From NCBI GenBank assembly GCA_026874595.1, contig CM049315.1, positions 72,461,416 to 72,525,415 of the forward strand: 64,000 nt of DNA, in the 5' to 3' direction. The DNA is from Sipunculus nudus (Eukaryota > Annelida > Sipuncula > Golfingiida > Sipunculidae). Below, piece after piece: positions 26,001 to 39,500 of the stretch; within the stretch, counting starts at the first letter, position 1, and every line of letters begins with the position of its first letter. Under the pieces are notes generated by a model that worked only from the letters and a program-made list of their open reading frames with translations, had not been told where the DNA came from and ran no database searches. The translations under genes and the position numbers were made by a program.

Positions 26001-29000
26001 TCGTCCTGAAACTTATAGATAGAGTGTATAATCAGTTCTTCTCGGAGCCTATTGTTTTTGGTCATGATCGGTCAAGGGTCAAGGTCAGGGTCACCAAAAA
26101 GCTCAAAAACGGTTTTCTCTTCATACCTTCGTCAAAAATAGCCGTAGGCACCTAATCTGTAGCCCGTTTTATTTGCCACTGCATGGCCACTTCCAACACT
26201 GCAAAATTGCCTCATTTCGCTGTTACCATGGTTACGCAATTTTGGGGAGAAATCATGGAATTTCGTGATATTTTTCAAATTTGCAGCAATTTTACTGATT
26301 CTGAGATATTTTATGTAACATAAGAATATCTCGAAACGGGTTTTTCAGATTTTGGAAATGGCCGCCAGGGGGCGTTGCAGATGAAAAAACATGAAAATTT
26401 GTTTTGGTGCTATACCTCCAGAACTATTAAACATTGGGCCATTTCCATCACAGCACCTTAAACTAGGGTCCATGGGCTTATTTTTGCGCATAGGTGCCAA
26501 AGTGCGCTATTGCCAGATTTCTCTATTTTTGGGGTAAAACCTTTGAATTTTGAAAATATGCAGTTTTCAGCTTCTAACTCTGTCAGTTTTTATGCTAGAG
26601 AGGTCAAAAGTTTTGCATCTTGTAGCCCTTGGTGAGTTCTCGGTGATCCAACCAAAAATCTTGCAAAATCTCGCACCGTTTCTCGTCGAATGAGATTTCG
26701 CGATTTCACGGTGACATGCCCTATAGGCCACAGATATGCAGGCATCCTTTTGAAACTGATACATGTTACGTCATACACTAATATCTCGAAAGCAATTGTT
26801 CAGTTTTTGGAAAATTACCGCTAGGGGGCGCTGCACTGCAACCCCGTACCTACTATCATTGTTTAACCATATCTCCACAACTACACATTTTAGGTACATA
26901 AACTGTACACCATATGAATTGGCCTTTCATGGCCTTTCTGCCCATGACCTCTTTTGTTTAATCATACATGGTCCCCGCCAATTTTAACAACTTTGTAAAA
27001 ATTAAAACCCGCATGCACAAATACATATGCCATCACGCATGCATGCACGCGTTTTCGTATGAAAGACAGACACGCTTTCACGTGACTGCAAAAATTATAG
27101 CGTTCGCCGTATAAAATAAGTGGCCACAGGCACTCTTTGCGGGCCGGTTTGCCATTTCTGTCGCGTTATAGTTTATTGCTTGCCGGAATCAGAGATTTCG
27201 ACAAGTATGTTGATCAGTTCCGTTTGTTTGTTTGTCTGTATGTCCCCGCTCTACAGGCCACAATTTTGCACCAATCGTCCTGAAACTTATAGATAGAGTG
27301 TATAATCAGTTCTTCTCGGAGCCTATTGTTTTTGGTCATGATCGGTCAAGGGTCAAGGTCAGGGTCACCAAAAAGCTCAAAAACGGTTTTCTCTTCATAC
27401 CTTCGTCAAAAATAGCCGTAGGCACCTAATCTGTAGCCCGTTTTATTTGCCACTGCATGGCCACTTCCAACACTGCAAAATTGCCTCATTTCGCTGTTAC
27501 CATGGTTACGCAATTTTGGGGAGAAATCATGGAATTTCGTGATATTTTTCAAATTTGCAGCAATTTTACTGATTCTGAGATATTTTATGTAACATAAGAA
27601 TATCTCGAAACGGGTTTTTCAGATTTTGGAAATGGCCGCCAGGGGGCGTTGCAGATGAAAAAACATGAAAATTTGTTTTGGTGCTATACCTCCAGAACTA
27701 TTAAACATTGGGCCATTTCCATCACAGCACCTTAAACTAGGGTCCATGGGCTTATTTTTGCGCATAGGTGCCAAAGTGCGCTATTGCCAGATTTCTCTAT
27801 TTTTGGGGTAAAACCTTTGAATTTTGAAAATATGCAGTTTTCAGCTTCTAACTCTGTCAGTTTTTATGCTAGAGAGGTCAAAAGTTTTGCATCTTGTAGC
27901 CCTTGGTGAGTTCTCGGTGATCCAACCAAAAATCTTGCAAAATCTCGCACCGTTTCTCGTCGAATGAGATTTCGCGATTTCACGGTGACATGCCCTATAG
28001 GCCACAGATATGCAGGCATCCTTTTGAAACTGATACATGTTACGTCATACACTAATATCTCGAAAGCAATTGTTCAGTTTTTGGAAAATTACCGCTAGGG
28101 GGCGCTGCACTGCAACCCCGTACCTACTATCATTGTTTAACCATATCTCCACAACTACACATTTTAGGTACATAAACTGTACACCATATGAATTGGCCTT
28201 TCATGGCCTTTCTGCCCATGACCTCTTTTGTTTAATCATACATGGTCCCCGCCAATTTTAACAACTTTGTAAAAATTAAAACCCGCATGCACAAATACAT
28301 ATGCCATCACGCATGCATGCACGCGTTTTCGTATGAAAGACAGACACGCTTTCACGTGACTGCAAAAATTATAGCGTTCGCCGTATAAAATAAGTGGCCA
28401 CAGGCACTCTTTGCGGGCCGGTTTGCCATTTCTGTCGCGTTATAGTTTATTGCTTGCCGGAATCAGAGATTTCGACAAGTATGTTGATCAGTTCCGTTTG
28501 TTTGTTTGTCTGTATGTCCCCGCTCTACAGGCCACAATTTTGCACCAATCGTCCTGAAACTTATAGATAGAGTGTATAATCGGTTCTTCTCGGAGCCTAT
28601 TGTTTTTGGTCATGATCGGTCAAGGGTCAAGGTCAGGGTCACCAAAAAGCTCAAAAACGGTTTTCTCTTCATACCTTCGTCAAAAATAGCCGTAGGCACC
28701 TAATCTGTAGCCCGTTTTATTTGCCACTGCATGGCCACTTCCAACACTGCAAAATTGCCTCATTTCGCTGTTACCATGGTTACGCAATTTTGGGGAGAAA
28801 TCATGGAATTTCGTGATATTTTTCAAATTTGCAGCAATTTTACTGATTCTGAGATATTTTATGTAACATAAGAATATCTCGAAACGGGTTTTTCAGATTT
28901 TGGAAATGGCCGCCAGGGGGCGTTGCAGATGAAAAAACATGAAAATTTGTTTTGGTGCTATACCTCCAGAACTATTAAACATTGGGCCATTTCCATCACA

Positions 29001-29302
29001 GCACCTTAAACTAGGGTCCATGGGCTTATTTTTGCGCATAGGTGCCAAAGTGCGCTATTGCCAGATTTCTCTATTTTTGGGGTAAAACCTTTGAATTTTG
29101 AAAATATGCAGTTTTCAGCTTCTAACTCTGTCAGTTTTTATGCTAGAGAGGTCAAAAGTTTTGCATCTTGTAGCCCTTGGTGAGTTCTCGGTGATCCAAC
29201 CAAAAATCTTGCAAAATCTCGCACCGTTTCTCGTCGAATGAGATTTCGCGATTTCACGGTGACATGCCCTATAGGCCACAGATATGCAGGCATCCTTTTG
29301 AA
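11467..29302 (+). repeat. Higher-order repeat: about eight-monomer block duplicated with loss of one monomer
   Basis: Copies 10-16 read C D A b b B A and copies 18-23 read C D A b B A, where b is type B with an extra A at monomer base 371. The two series match if one b monomer was lost from the second or gained in the first. Copy 17 (b) lies between them. The block is eight monomers, or 10192 bp. Confidence 0.75.
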
Positions 29303-30576
29303 ACTGATACATGTTACGTCATACACTAATATCTCGAAAGCAATTGTTCAGTTTTTGGAAAATTACCGCTAGGGGGCGCTGCACTGCAACCCCGTACCTA
29401 CTATCATTGTTTAACCATATCTCCACAACTACACATTTTAGGTACATAAACTGTACACCATATGAATTGGCCTTTCATGGCCTTTCTGCCCATGACCTCT
29501 TTTGTTTAATCATACATGGTCCCCGCCAATTTTAACAACTTTGTAAAAATTAAAACCCGCATGCACAAATACATATGCCATCACGCATGCATGCACGCGT
29601 TTTCGTATGAAAGACAGACACGCTTTCACGTGACTGCAAAAATTATAGCGTTCGCCGTATAAAATAAGTGGCCACAGGCACTCTTTGCGGGCCGGTTTGC
29701 CATTTCTGTCGCGTTATAGTTTATTGCTTGCCGGAATCAGAGATTTCGACAAGTATGTTGATCAGTTCCGTTTGTTTGTTTGTCTGTATGTCCCCGCTCT
29801 ACAGGCCACAATTTTGCACCAATCGTCCTGAAACTTATAGATAGAGTGTATAATCAGTTCTTCTCGGAGCCTATTGTTTTTGGTCATGATCGGTCAAGGG
29901 TCAAGGTCAGGGTCACCAAAAAGCTCAAAAACGGTTTTCTCTTCATACCTTCGTCAAAAATAGCCGTAGGCACCTAATCTGTAGCCCGTTTTATTTGCCA
30001 CTGCATGGCCACTTCCAACACTGCAAAATTGCCTCATTTCGCTGTTACCATGGTTACGCAATTTTGGGGAGAAATCATGGAATTTCGTGATATTTTTCAA
30101 ATTTGCAGCAATTTTACTGATTCTGAGATATTTTATGTAACATAAGAATATCTCGAAACGGGTTTTTCAGATTTTGGAAATGGCCGCCAGGGGGCGTTGC
30201 AGATGAAAAAACATGAAAATTTGTTTTGGTGCTATACCTCCAGAACTATTAAACATTGGGCCATTTCCATCACAGCACCTTAAACTAGGGTCCATGGGCT
30301 TATTTTTGCGCATAGGTGCCAAAGTGCGCTATTGCCAGATTTCTCTATTTTTGGGGTAAAACCTTTGAATTTTGAAAATATGCAGTTTTCAGCTTCTAAC
30401 TCTGTCAGTTTTTATGCTAGAGAGGTCAAAAGTTTTGCATCTTGTAGCCCTTGGTGAGTTCTCGGTGATCCAACCAAAAATCTTGCAAAATCTCGCACCG
30501 TTTCTCGTCGAATGAGATTTCGCGATTTCACGGTGACATGCCCTATAGGCCACAGATATGCAGGCATCCTTTTGAA

Positions 30577-33500
30577 ACTGATACATGTTACGTCATACAC
30601 TAATATCTCGAAAGCAATTGTTCAGTTTTTGGAAAATTACCGCTAGGGGGCGCTGCACTGCAACCCCGTACCTACTATCATTGTTTAACCATATCTCCAC
30701 AACTACACATTTTAGGTACATAAACTGTACACCATATGAATTGGCCTTTCATGGCCTTTCTGCCCATGACCTCTTTTGTTTAATCATACATGGTCCCCGC
30801 CAATTTTAACAACTTTGTAAAAATTAAAACCCGCATGCACAAATACATATGCCATCACGCATGCATGCACGCGTTTTCGTATGAAAGACAGACACGCTTT
30901 CACGTGACTGCAAAAATTATAGCGTTCGCCGTATAAAATAAGTGGCCACAGGCACTCTTTGCGGGCCGGTTTGCCATTTCTGTCGCGTTATAGTTTATTG
31001 CTTGCCGGAATCAGAGATTTCGACAAGTATGTTGATCAGTTCCGTTTGTTTGTTTGTCTGTATGTCCCCGCTCTACAGGCCACAATTTTGCACCAATCGT
31101 CCTGAAACTTATAGATAGAGTGTATAATCGGTTCTTCTCGGAGCCTATTGTTTTTGGTCATGATCGGTCAAGGGTCAAGGTCAGGGTCACCAAAAAGCTC
31201 AAAAACGGTTTTCTCTTCATACCTTCGTCAAAAATAGCCGTAGGCACCTAATCTGTAGCCCGTTTTATTTGCCACTGCATGGCCACTTCCAACACTGCAA
31301 AATTGCCTCATTTCGCTGTTACCATGGTTACGCAATTTTGGGGAGAAATCATGGAATTTCGTGATATTTTTCAAATTTGCAGCAATTTTACTGATTCTGA
31401 GATATTTTATGTAACATAAGAATATCTCGAAACGGGTTTTTCAGATTTTGGAAATGGCCGCCAGGGGGCGTTGCAGATGAAAAAACATGAAAATTTGTTT
31501 TGGTGCTATACCTCCAGAACTATTAAACATTGGGCCATTTCCATCACAGCACCTTAAACTAGGGTCCATGGGCTTATTTTTGCGCATAGGTGCCAAAGTG
31601 CGCTATTGCCAGATTTCTCTATTTTTGGGGTAAAACCTTTGAATTTTGAAAATATGCAGTTTTCAGCTTCTAACTCTGTCAGTTTTTATGCTAGAGAGGT
31701 CAAAAGTTTTGCATCTTGTAGCCCTTGGTGAGTTCTCGGTGATCCAACCAAAAATCTTGCAAAATCTCGCACCGTTTCTCGTCGAATGAGATTTCGCGAT
31801 TTCACGGTGACATGCCCTATAGGCCACAGATATGCAGGCATCCTTTTGAAACTGATACATGTTACGTCATACACTAATATCTCGAAAGCAATTGTTCAGT
31901 TTTTGGAAAATTACCGCTAGGGGGCGCTGCACTGCAACCCCGTACCTACTATCATTGTTTAACCATATCTCCACAACTACACATTTTAGGTACATAAACT
32001 GTACACCATATGAATTGGCCTTTCATGGCCTTTCTGCCCATGACCTCTTTTGTTTAATCATACATGGTCCCCGCCAATTTTAACAACTTTGTAAAAATTA
32101 AAACCCGCATGCACAAATACATATGCCATCACGCATGCATGCACGCGTTTTCGTATGAAAGACAGACACGCTTTCACGTGACTGCAAAAATTATAGCGTT
32201 CGCCGTATAAAATAAGTGGCCACAGGCACTCTTTGCGGGCCGGTTTGCCATTTCTGTCGCGTTATAGTTTATTGCTTGCCGGAATCAGAGATTTCGACAA
32301 GTATGTTGATCAGTTCCGTTTGTTTGTTTGTCTGTATGTCCCCGCTCTACAGGCCACAATTTTGCACCAATCGTCCTGAAACTTATAGATAGAGTGTATA
32401 ATCGGTTCTTCTCGGAGCCTATTGTTTTTGGTCATGATCGGTCAAGGGTCAAGGTCAGGGTCACCAAAAAGCTCAAAAACGGTTTTCTCTTCATACCTTC
32501 GTCAAAAATAGCCGTAGGCACCTAATCTGTAGCCCGTTTTATTTGCCACTGCATGGCCACTTCCAACACTGCAAAATTGCCTCATTTCGCTGTTACCATG
32601 GTTACGCAATTTTGGGGAGAAATCATGGAATTTCGTGATATTTTTCAAATTTGCAGCAATTTTACTGATTCTGAGATATTTTATGTAACATAAGAATATC
32701 TCGAAACGGGTTTTTCAGATTTTGGAAATGGCCGCCAGGGGGCGTTGCAGATGAAAAAACATGAAAATTTGTTTTGGTGCTATACCTCCAGAACTATTAA
32801 ACATTGGGCCATTTCCATCACAGCACCTTAAACTAGGGTCCATGGGCTTATTTTTGCGCATAGGTGCCAAAGTGCGCTATTGCCAGATTTCTCTATTTTT
32901 GGGGTAAAACCTTTGAATTTTGAAAATATGCAGTTTTCAGCTTCTAACTCTGTCAGTTTTTATGCTAGAGAGGTCAAAAGTTTTGCATCTTGTAGCCCTT
33001 GGTGAGTTCTCGGTGATCCAACCAAAAATCTTGCAAAATCTCGCACCGTTTCTCGTCGAATGAGATTTCGCGATTTCACGGTGACATGCCCTATAGGCCA
33101 CAGATATGCAGGCATCCTTTTGAAACTGATACATGTTACGTCATACACTAATATCTCGAAAGCAATTGTTCAGTTTTTGGAAAATTACCGCTAGGGGGCG
33201 CTGCACTGCAACCCCGTACCTACTATCATTGTTTAACCATATCTCCACAACTACACATTTTAGGTACATAAACTGTACACCATATGAATTGGCCTTTCAT
33301 GGCCTTTCTGCCCATGACCTCTTTTGTTTAATCATACATGGTCCCCGCCAATTTTAACAACTTTGTAAAAATTAAAACCCGCATGCACAAATACATATGC
33401 CATCACGCATGCATGCACGCGTTTTCGTATGAAAGACAGACACGCTTTCACGTGACTGCAAAAATTATAGCGTTCGCCGTATAAAATAAGTGGCCACAGG

Positions 33501-36500
33501 CACTCTTTGCGGGCCGGTTTGCCATTTCTGTCGCGTTATAGTTTATTGCTTGCCGGAATCAGAGATTTCGACAAGTATGTTGATCAGTTCCGTTTGTTTG
33601 TTTGTCTGTATGTCCCCGCTCTACAGGCCACAATTTTGCACCAATCGTCCTGAAACTTATAGATAGAGTGTATAATCGGTTCTTCTCGGAGCCTATTGTT
33701 TTTGGTCATGATCGGTCAAGGGTCAAGGTCAGGGTCACCAAAAAGCTCAAAAACGGTTTTCTCTTCATACCTTCGTCAAAAATAGCCGTAGGCACCTAAT
33801 CTGTAGCCCGTTTTATTTGCCACTGCATGGCCACTTCCAACACTGCAAAATTGCCTCATTTCGCTGTTACCATGGTTACGCAATTTTGGGGAGAAATCAT
33901 GGAATTTCGTGATATTTTTCAAATTTGCAGCAATTTTACTGATTCTGAGATATTTTATGTAACATAAGAATATCTCGAAACGGGTTTTTCAGATTTTGGA
34001 AATGGCCGCCAGGGGGCGTTGCAGATGAAAAAACATGAAAATTTGTTTTGGTGCTATACCTCCAGAACTATTAAACATTGGGCCATTTCCATCACAGCAC
34101 CTTAAACTAGGGTCCATGGGCTTATTTTTGCGCATAGGTGCCAAAGTGCGCTATTGCCAGATTTCTCTATTTTTGGGGTAAAACCTTTGAATTTTGAAAA
34201 TATGCAGTTTTCAGCTTCTAACTCTGTCAGTTTTTATGCTAGAGAGGTCAAAAGTTTTGCATCTTGTAGCCCTTGGTGAGTTCTCGGTGATCCAACCAAA
34301 AATCTTGCAAAATCTCGCACCGTTTCTCGTCGAATGAGATTTCGCGATTTCACGGTGACATGCCCTATAGGCCACAGATATGCAGGCATCCTTTTGAAAC
34401 TGATACATGTTACGTCATACACTAATATCTCGAAAGCAATTGTTCAGTTTTTGGAAAATTACCGCTAGGGGGCGCTGCACTGCAACCCCGTACCTACTAT
34501 CATTGTTTAACCATATCTCCACAACTACACATTTTAGGTACATAAACTGTACACCATATGAATTGGCCTTTCATGGCCTTTCTGCCCATGACCTCTTTTG
34601 TTTAATCATACATGGTCCCCGCCAATTTTAACAACTTTGTAAAAATTAAAACCCGCATGCACAAATACATATGCCATCACGCATGCATGCACGCGTTTTC
34701 GTATGAAAGACAGACACGCTTTCACGTGACTGCAAAAATTATAGCGTTCGCCGTATAAAATAAGTGGCCACAGGCACTCTTTGCGGGCCGGTTTGCCATT
34801 TCTGTCGCGTTATAGTTTATTGCTTGCCGGAATCAGAGATTTCGACAAGTATGTTGATCAGTTCCGTTTGTTTGTTTGTCTGTATGTCCCCGCTCTACAG
34901 GCCACAATTTTGCACCAATCGTCCTGAAACTTATAGATAGAGTGTATAATCGGTTCTTCTCGGAGCCTATTGTTTTTGGTCATGATCGGTCAAGGGTCAA
35001 GGTCAGGGTCACCAAAAAGCTCAAAAACGGTTTTCTCTTCATACCTTCGTCAAAAATAGCCGTAGGCACCTAATCTGTAGCCCGTTTTATTTGCCACTGC
35101 ATGGCCACTTCCAACACTGCAAAATTGCCTCATTTCGCTGTTACCATGGTTACGCAATTTTGGGGAGAAATCATGGAATTTCGTGATATTTTTCAAATTT
35201 GCAGCAATTTTACTGATTCTGAGATATTTTATGTAACATAAGAATATCTCGAAACGGGTTTTTCAGATTTTGGAAATGGCCGCCAGGGGGCGTTGCAGAT
35301 GAAAAAACATGAAAATTTGTTTTGGTGCTATACCTCCAGAACTATTAAACATTGGGCCATTTCCATCACAGCACCTTAAACTAGGGTCCATGGGCTTATT
35401 TTTGCGCATAGGTGCCAAAGTGCGCTATTGCCAGATTTCTCTATTTTTGGGGTAAAACCTTTGAATTTTGAAAATATGCAGTTTTCAGCTTCTAACTCTG
35501 TCAGTTTTTATGCTAGAGAGGTCAAAAGTTTTGCATCTTGTAGCCCTTGGTGAGTTCTCGGTGATCCAACCAAAAATCTTGCAAAATCTCGCACCGTTTC
35601 TCGTCGAATGAGATTTCGCGATTTCACGGTGACATGCCCTATAGGCCACAGATATGCAGGCATCCTTTTGAAACTGATACATGTTACGTCATACACTAAT
35701 ATCTCGAAAGCAATTGTTCAGTTTTTGGAAAATTACCGCTAGGGGGCGCTGCACTGCAACCCCGTACCTACTATCATTGTTTAACCATATCTCCACAACT
35801 ACACATTTTAGGTACATAAACTGTACACCATATGAATTGGCCTTTCATGGCCTTTCTGCCCATGACCTCTTTTGTTTAATCATACATGGTCCCCGCCAAT
35901 TTTAACAACTTTGTAAAAATTAAAACCCGCATGCACAAATACATATGCCATCACGCATGCATGCACGCGTTTTCGTATGAAAGACAGACACGCTTTCACG
36001 TGACTGCAAAAATTATAGCGTTCGCCGTATAAAATAAGTGGCCACAGGCACTCTTTGCGGGCCGGTTTGCCATTTCTGTCGCGTTATAGTTTATTGCTTG
36101 CCGGAATCAGAGATTTCGACAAGTATGTTGATCAGTTCCGTTTGTTTGTTTGTCTGTATGTCCCCGCTCTACAGGCCACAATTTTGCACCAATCGTCCTG
36201 AAACTTATAGATAGAGTGTATAATCGGTTCTTCTCGGAGCCTATTGTTTTTGGTCATGATCGGTCAAGGGTCAAGGTCAGGGTCACCAAAAAGCTCAAAA
36301 ACGGTTTTCTCTTCATACCTTCGTCAAAAATAGCCGTAGGCACCTAATCTGTAGCCCGTTTTATTTGCCACTGCATGGCCACTTCCAACACTGCAAAATT
36401 GCCTCATTTCGCTGTTACCATGGTTACGCAATTTTGGGGAGAAATCATGGAATTTCGTGATATTTTTCAAATTTGCAGCAATTTTACTGATTCTGAGATA

Positions 36501-39500
36501 TTTTATGTAACATAAGAATATCTCGAAACGGGTTTTTCAGATTTTGGAAATGGCCGCCAGGGGGCGTTGCAGATGAAAAAACATGAAAATTTGTTTTGGT
36601 GCTATACCTCCAGAACTATTAAACATTGGGCCATTTCCATCACAGCACCTTAAACTAGGGTCCATGGGCTTATTTTTGCGCATAGGTGCCAAAGTGCGCT
36701 ATTGCCAGATTTCTCTATTTTTGGGGTAAAACCTTTGAATTTTGAAAATATGCAGTTTTCAGCTTCTAACTCTGTCAGTTTTTATGCTAGAGAGGTCAAA
36801 AGTTTTGCATCTTGTAGCCCTTGGTGAGTTCTCGGTGATCCAACCAAAAATCTTGCAAAATCTCGCACCGTTTCTCGTCGAATGAGATTTCGCGATTTCA
36901 CGGTGACATGCCCTATAGGCCACAGATATGCAGGCATCCTTTTGAAACTGATACATGTTACGTCATACACTAATATCTCGAAAGCAATTGTTCAGTTTTT
37001 GGAAAATTACCGCTAGGGGGCGCTGCACTGCAACCCCGTACCTACTATCATTGTTTAACCATATCTCCACAACTACACATTTTAGGTACATAAACTGTAC
37101 ACCATATGAATTGGCCTTTCATGGCCTTTCTGCCCATGACCTCTTTTGTTTAATCATACATGGTCCCCGCCAATTTTAACAACTTTGTAAAAATTAAAAC
37201 CCGCATGCACAAATACATATGCCATCACGCATGCATGCACGCGTTTTCGTATGAAAGACAGACACGCTTTCACGTGACTGCAAAAATTATAGCGTTCGCC
37301 GTATAAAATAAGTGGCCACAGGCACTCTTTGCGGGCCGGTTTGCCATTTCTGTCGCGTTATAGTTTATTGCTTGCCGGAATCAGAGATTTCGACAAGTAT
37401 GTTGATCAGTTCCGTTTGTTTGTTTGTCTGTATGTCCCCGCTCTACAGGCCACAATTTTGCACCAATCGTCCTGAAACTTATAGATAGAGTGTATAATCG
37501 GTTCTTCTCGGAGCCTATTGTTTTTGGTCATGATCGGTCAAGGGTCAAGGTCAGGGTCACCAAAAAGCTCAAAAACGGTTTTCTCTTCATACCTTCGTCA
37601 AAAATAGCCGTAGGCACCTAATCTGTAGCCCGTTTTATTTGCCACTGCATGGCCACTTCCAACACTGCAAAATTGCCTCATTTCGCTGTTACCATGGTTA
37701 CGCAATTTTGGGGAGAAATCATGGAATTTCGTGATATTTTTCAAATTTGCAGCAATTTTACTGATTCTGAGATATTTTATGTAACATAAGAATATCTCGA
37801 AACGGGTTTTTCAGATTTTGGAAATGGCCGCCAGGGGGCGTTGCAGATGAAAAAACATGAAAATTTGTTTTGGTGCTATACCTCCAGAACTATTAAACAT
37901 TGGGCCATTTCCATCACAGCACCTTAAACTAGGGTCCATGGGCTTATTTTTGCGCATAGGTGCCAAAGTGCGCTATTGCCAGATTTCTCTATTTTTGGGG
38001 TAAAACCTTTGAATTTTGAAAATATGCAGTTTTCAGCTTCTAACTCTGTCAGTTTTTATGCTAGAGAGGTCAAAAGTTTTGCATCTTGTAGCCCTTGGTG
38101 AGTTCTCGGTGATCCAACCAAAAATCTTGCAAAATCTCGCACCGTTTCTCGTCGAATGAGATTTCGCGATTTCACGGTGACATGCCCTATAGGCCACAGA
38201 TATGCAGGCATCCTTTTGAAACTGATACATGTTACGTCATACACTAATATCTCGAAAGCAATTGTTCAGTTTTTGGAAAATTACCGCTAGGGGGCGCTGC
38301 ACTGCAACCCCGTACCTACTATCATTGTTTAACCATATCTCCACAACTACACATTTTAGGTACATAAACTGTACACCATATGAATTGGCCTTTCATGGCC
38401 TTTCTGCCCATGACCTCTTTTGTTTAATCATACATGGTCCCCGCCAATTTTAACAACTTTGTAAAAATTAAAACCCGCATGCACAAATACATATGCCATC
38501 ACGCATGCATGCACGCGTTTTCGTATGAAAGACAGACACGCTTTCACGTGACTGCAAAAATTATAGCGTTCGCCGTATAAAATAAGTGGCCACAGGCACT
38601 CTTTGCGGGCCGGTTTGCCATTTCTGTCGCGTTATAGTTTATTGCTTGCCGGAATCAGAGATTTCGACAAGTATGTTGATCAGTTCCGTTTGTTTGTTTG
38701 TCTGTATGTCCCCGCTCTACAGGCCACAATTTTGCACCAATCGTCCTGAAACTTATAGATAGAGTGTATAATCGGTTCTTCTCGGAGCCTATTGTTTTTG
38801 GTCATGATCGGTCAAGGGTCAAGGTCAGGGTCACCAAAAAGCTCAAAAACGGTTTTCTCTTCATACCTTCGTCAAAAATAGCCGTAGGCACCTAATCTGT
38901 AGCCCGTTTTATTTGCCACTGCATGGCCACTTCCAACACTGCAAAATTGCCTCATTTCGCTGTTACCATGGTTACGCAATTTTGGGGAGAAATCATGGAA
39001 TTTCGTGATATTTTTCAAATTTGCAGCAATTTTACTGATTCTGAGATATTTTATGTAACATAAGAATATCTCGAAACGGGTTTTTCAGATTTTGGAAATG
39101 GCCGCCAGGGGGCGTTGCAGATGAAAAAACATGAAAATTTGTTTTGGTGCTATACCTCCAGAACTATTAAACATTGGGCCATTTCCATCACAGCACCTTA
39201 AACTAGGGTCCATGGGCTTATTTTTGCGCATAGGTGCCAAAGTGCGCTATTGCCAGATTTCTCTATTTTTGGGGTAAAACCTTTGAATTTTGAAAATATG
39301 CAGTTTTCAGCTTCTAACTCTGTCAGTTTTTATGCTAGAGAGGTCAAAAGTTTTGCATCTTGTAGCCCTTGGTGAGTTCTCGGTGATCCAACCAAAAATC
39401 TTGCAAAATCTCGCACCGTTTCTCGTCGAATGAGATTTCGCGATTTCACGGTGACATGCCCTATAGGCCACAGATATGCAGGCATCCTTTTGAAACTGAT

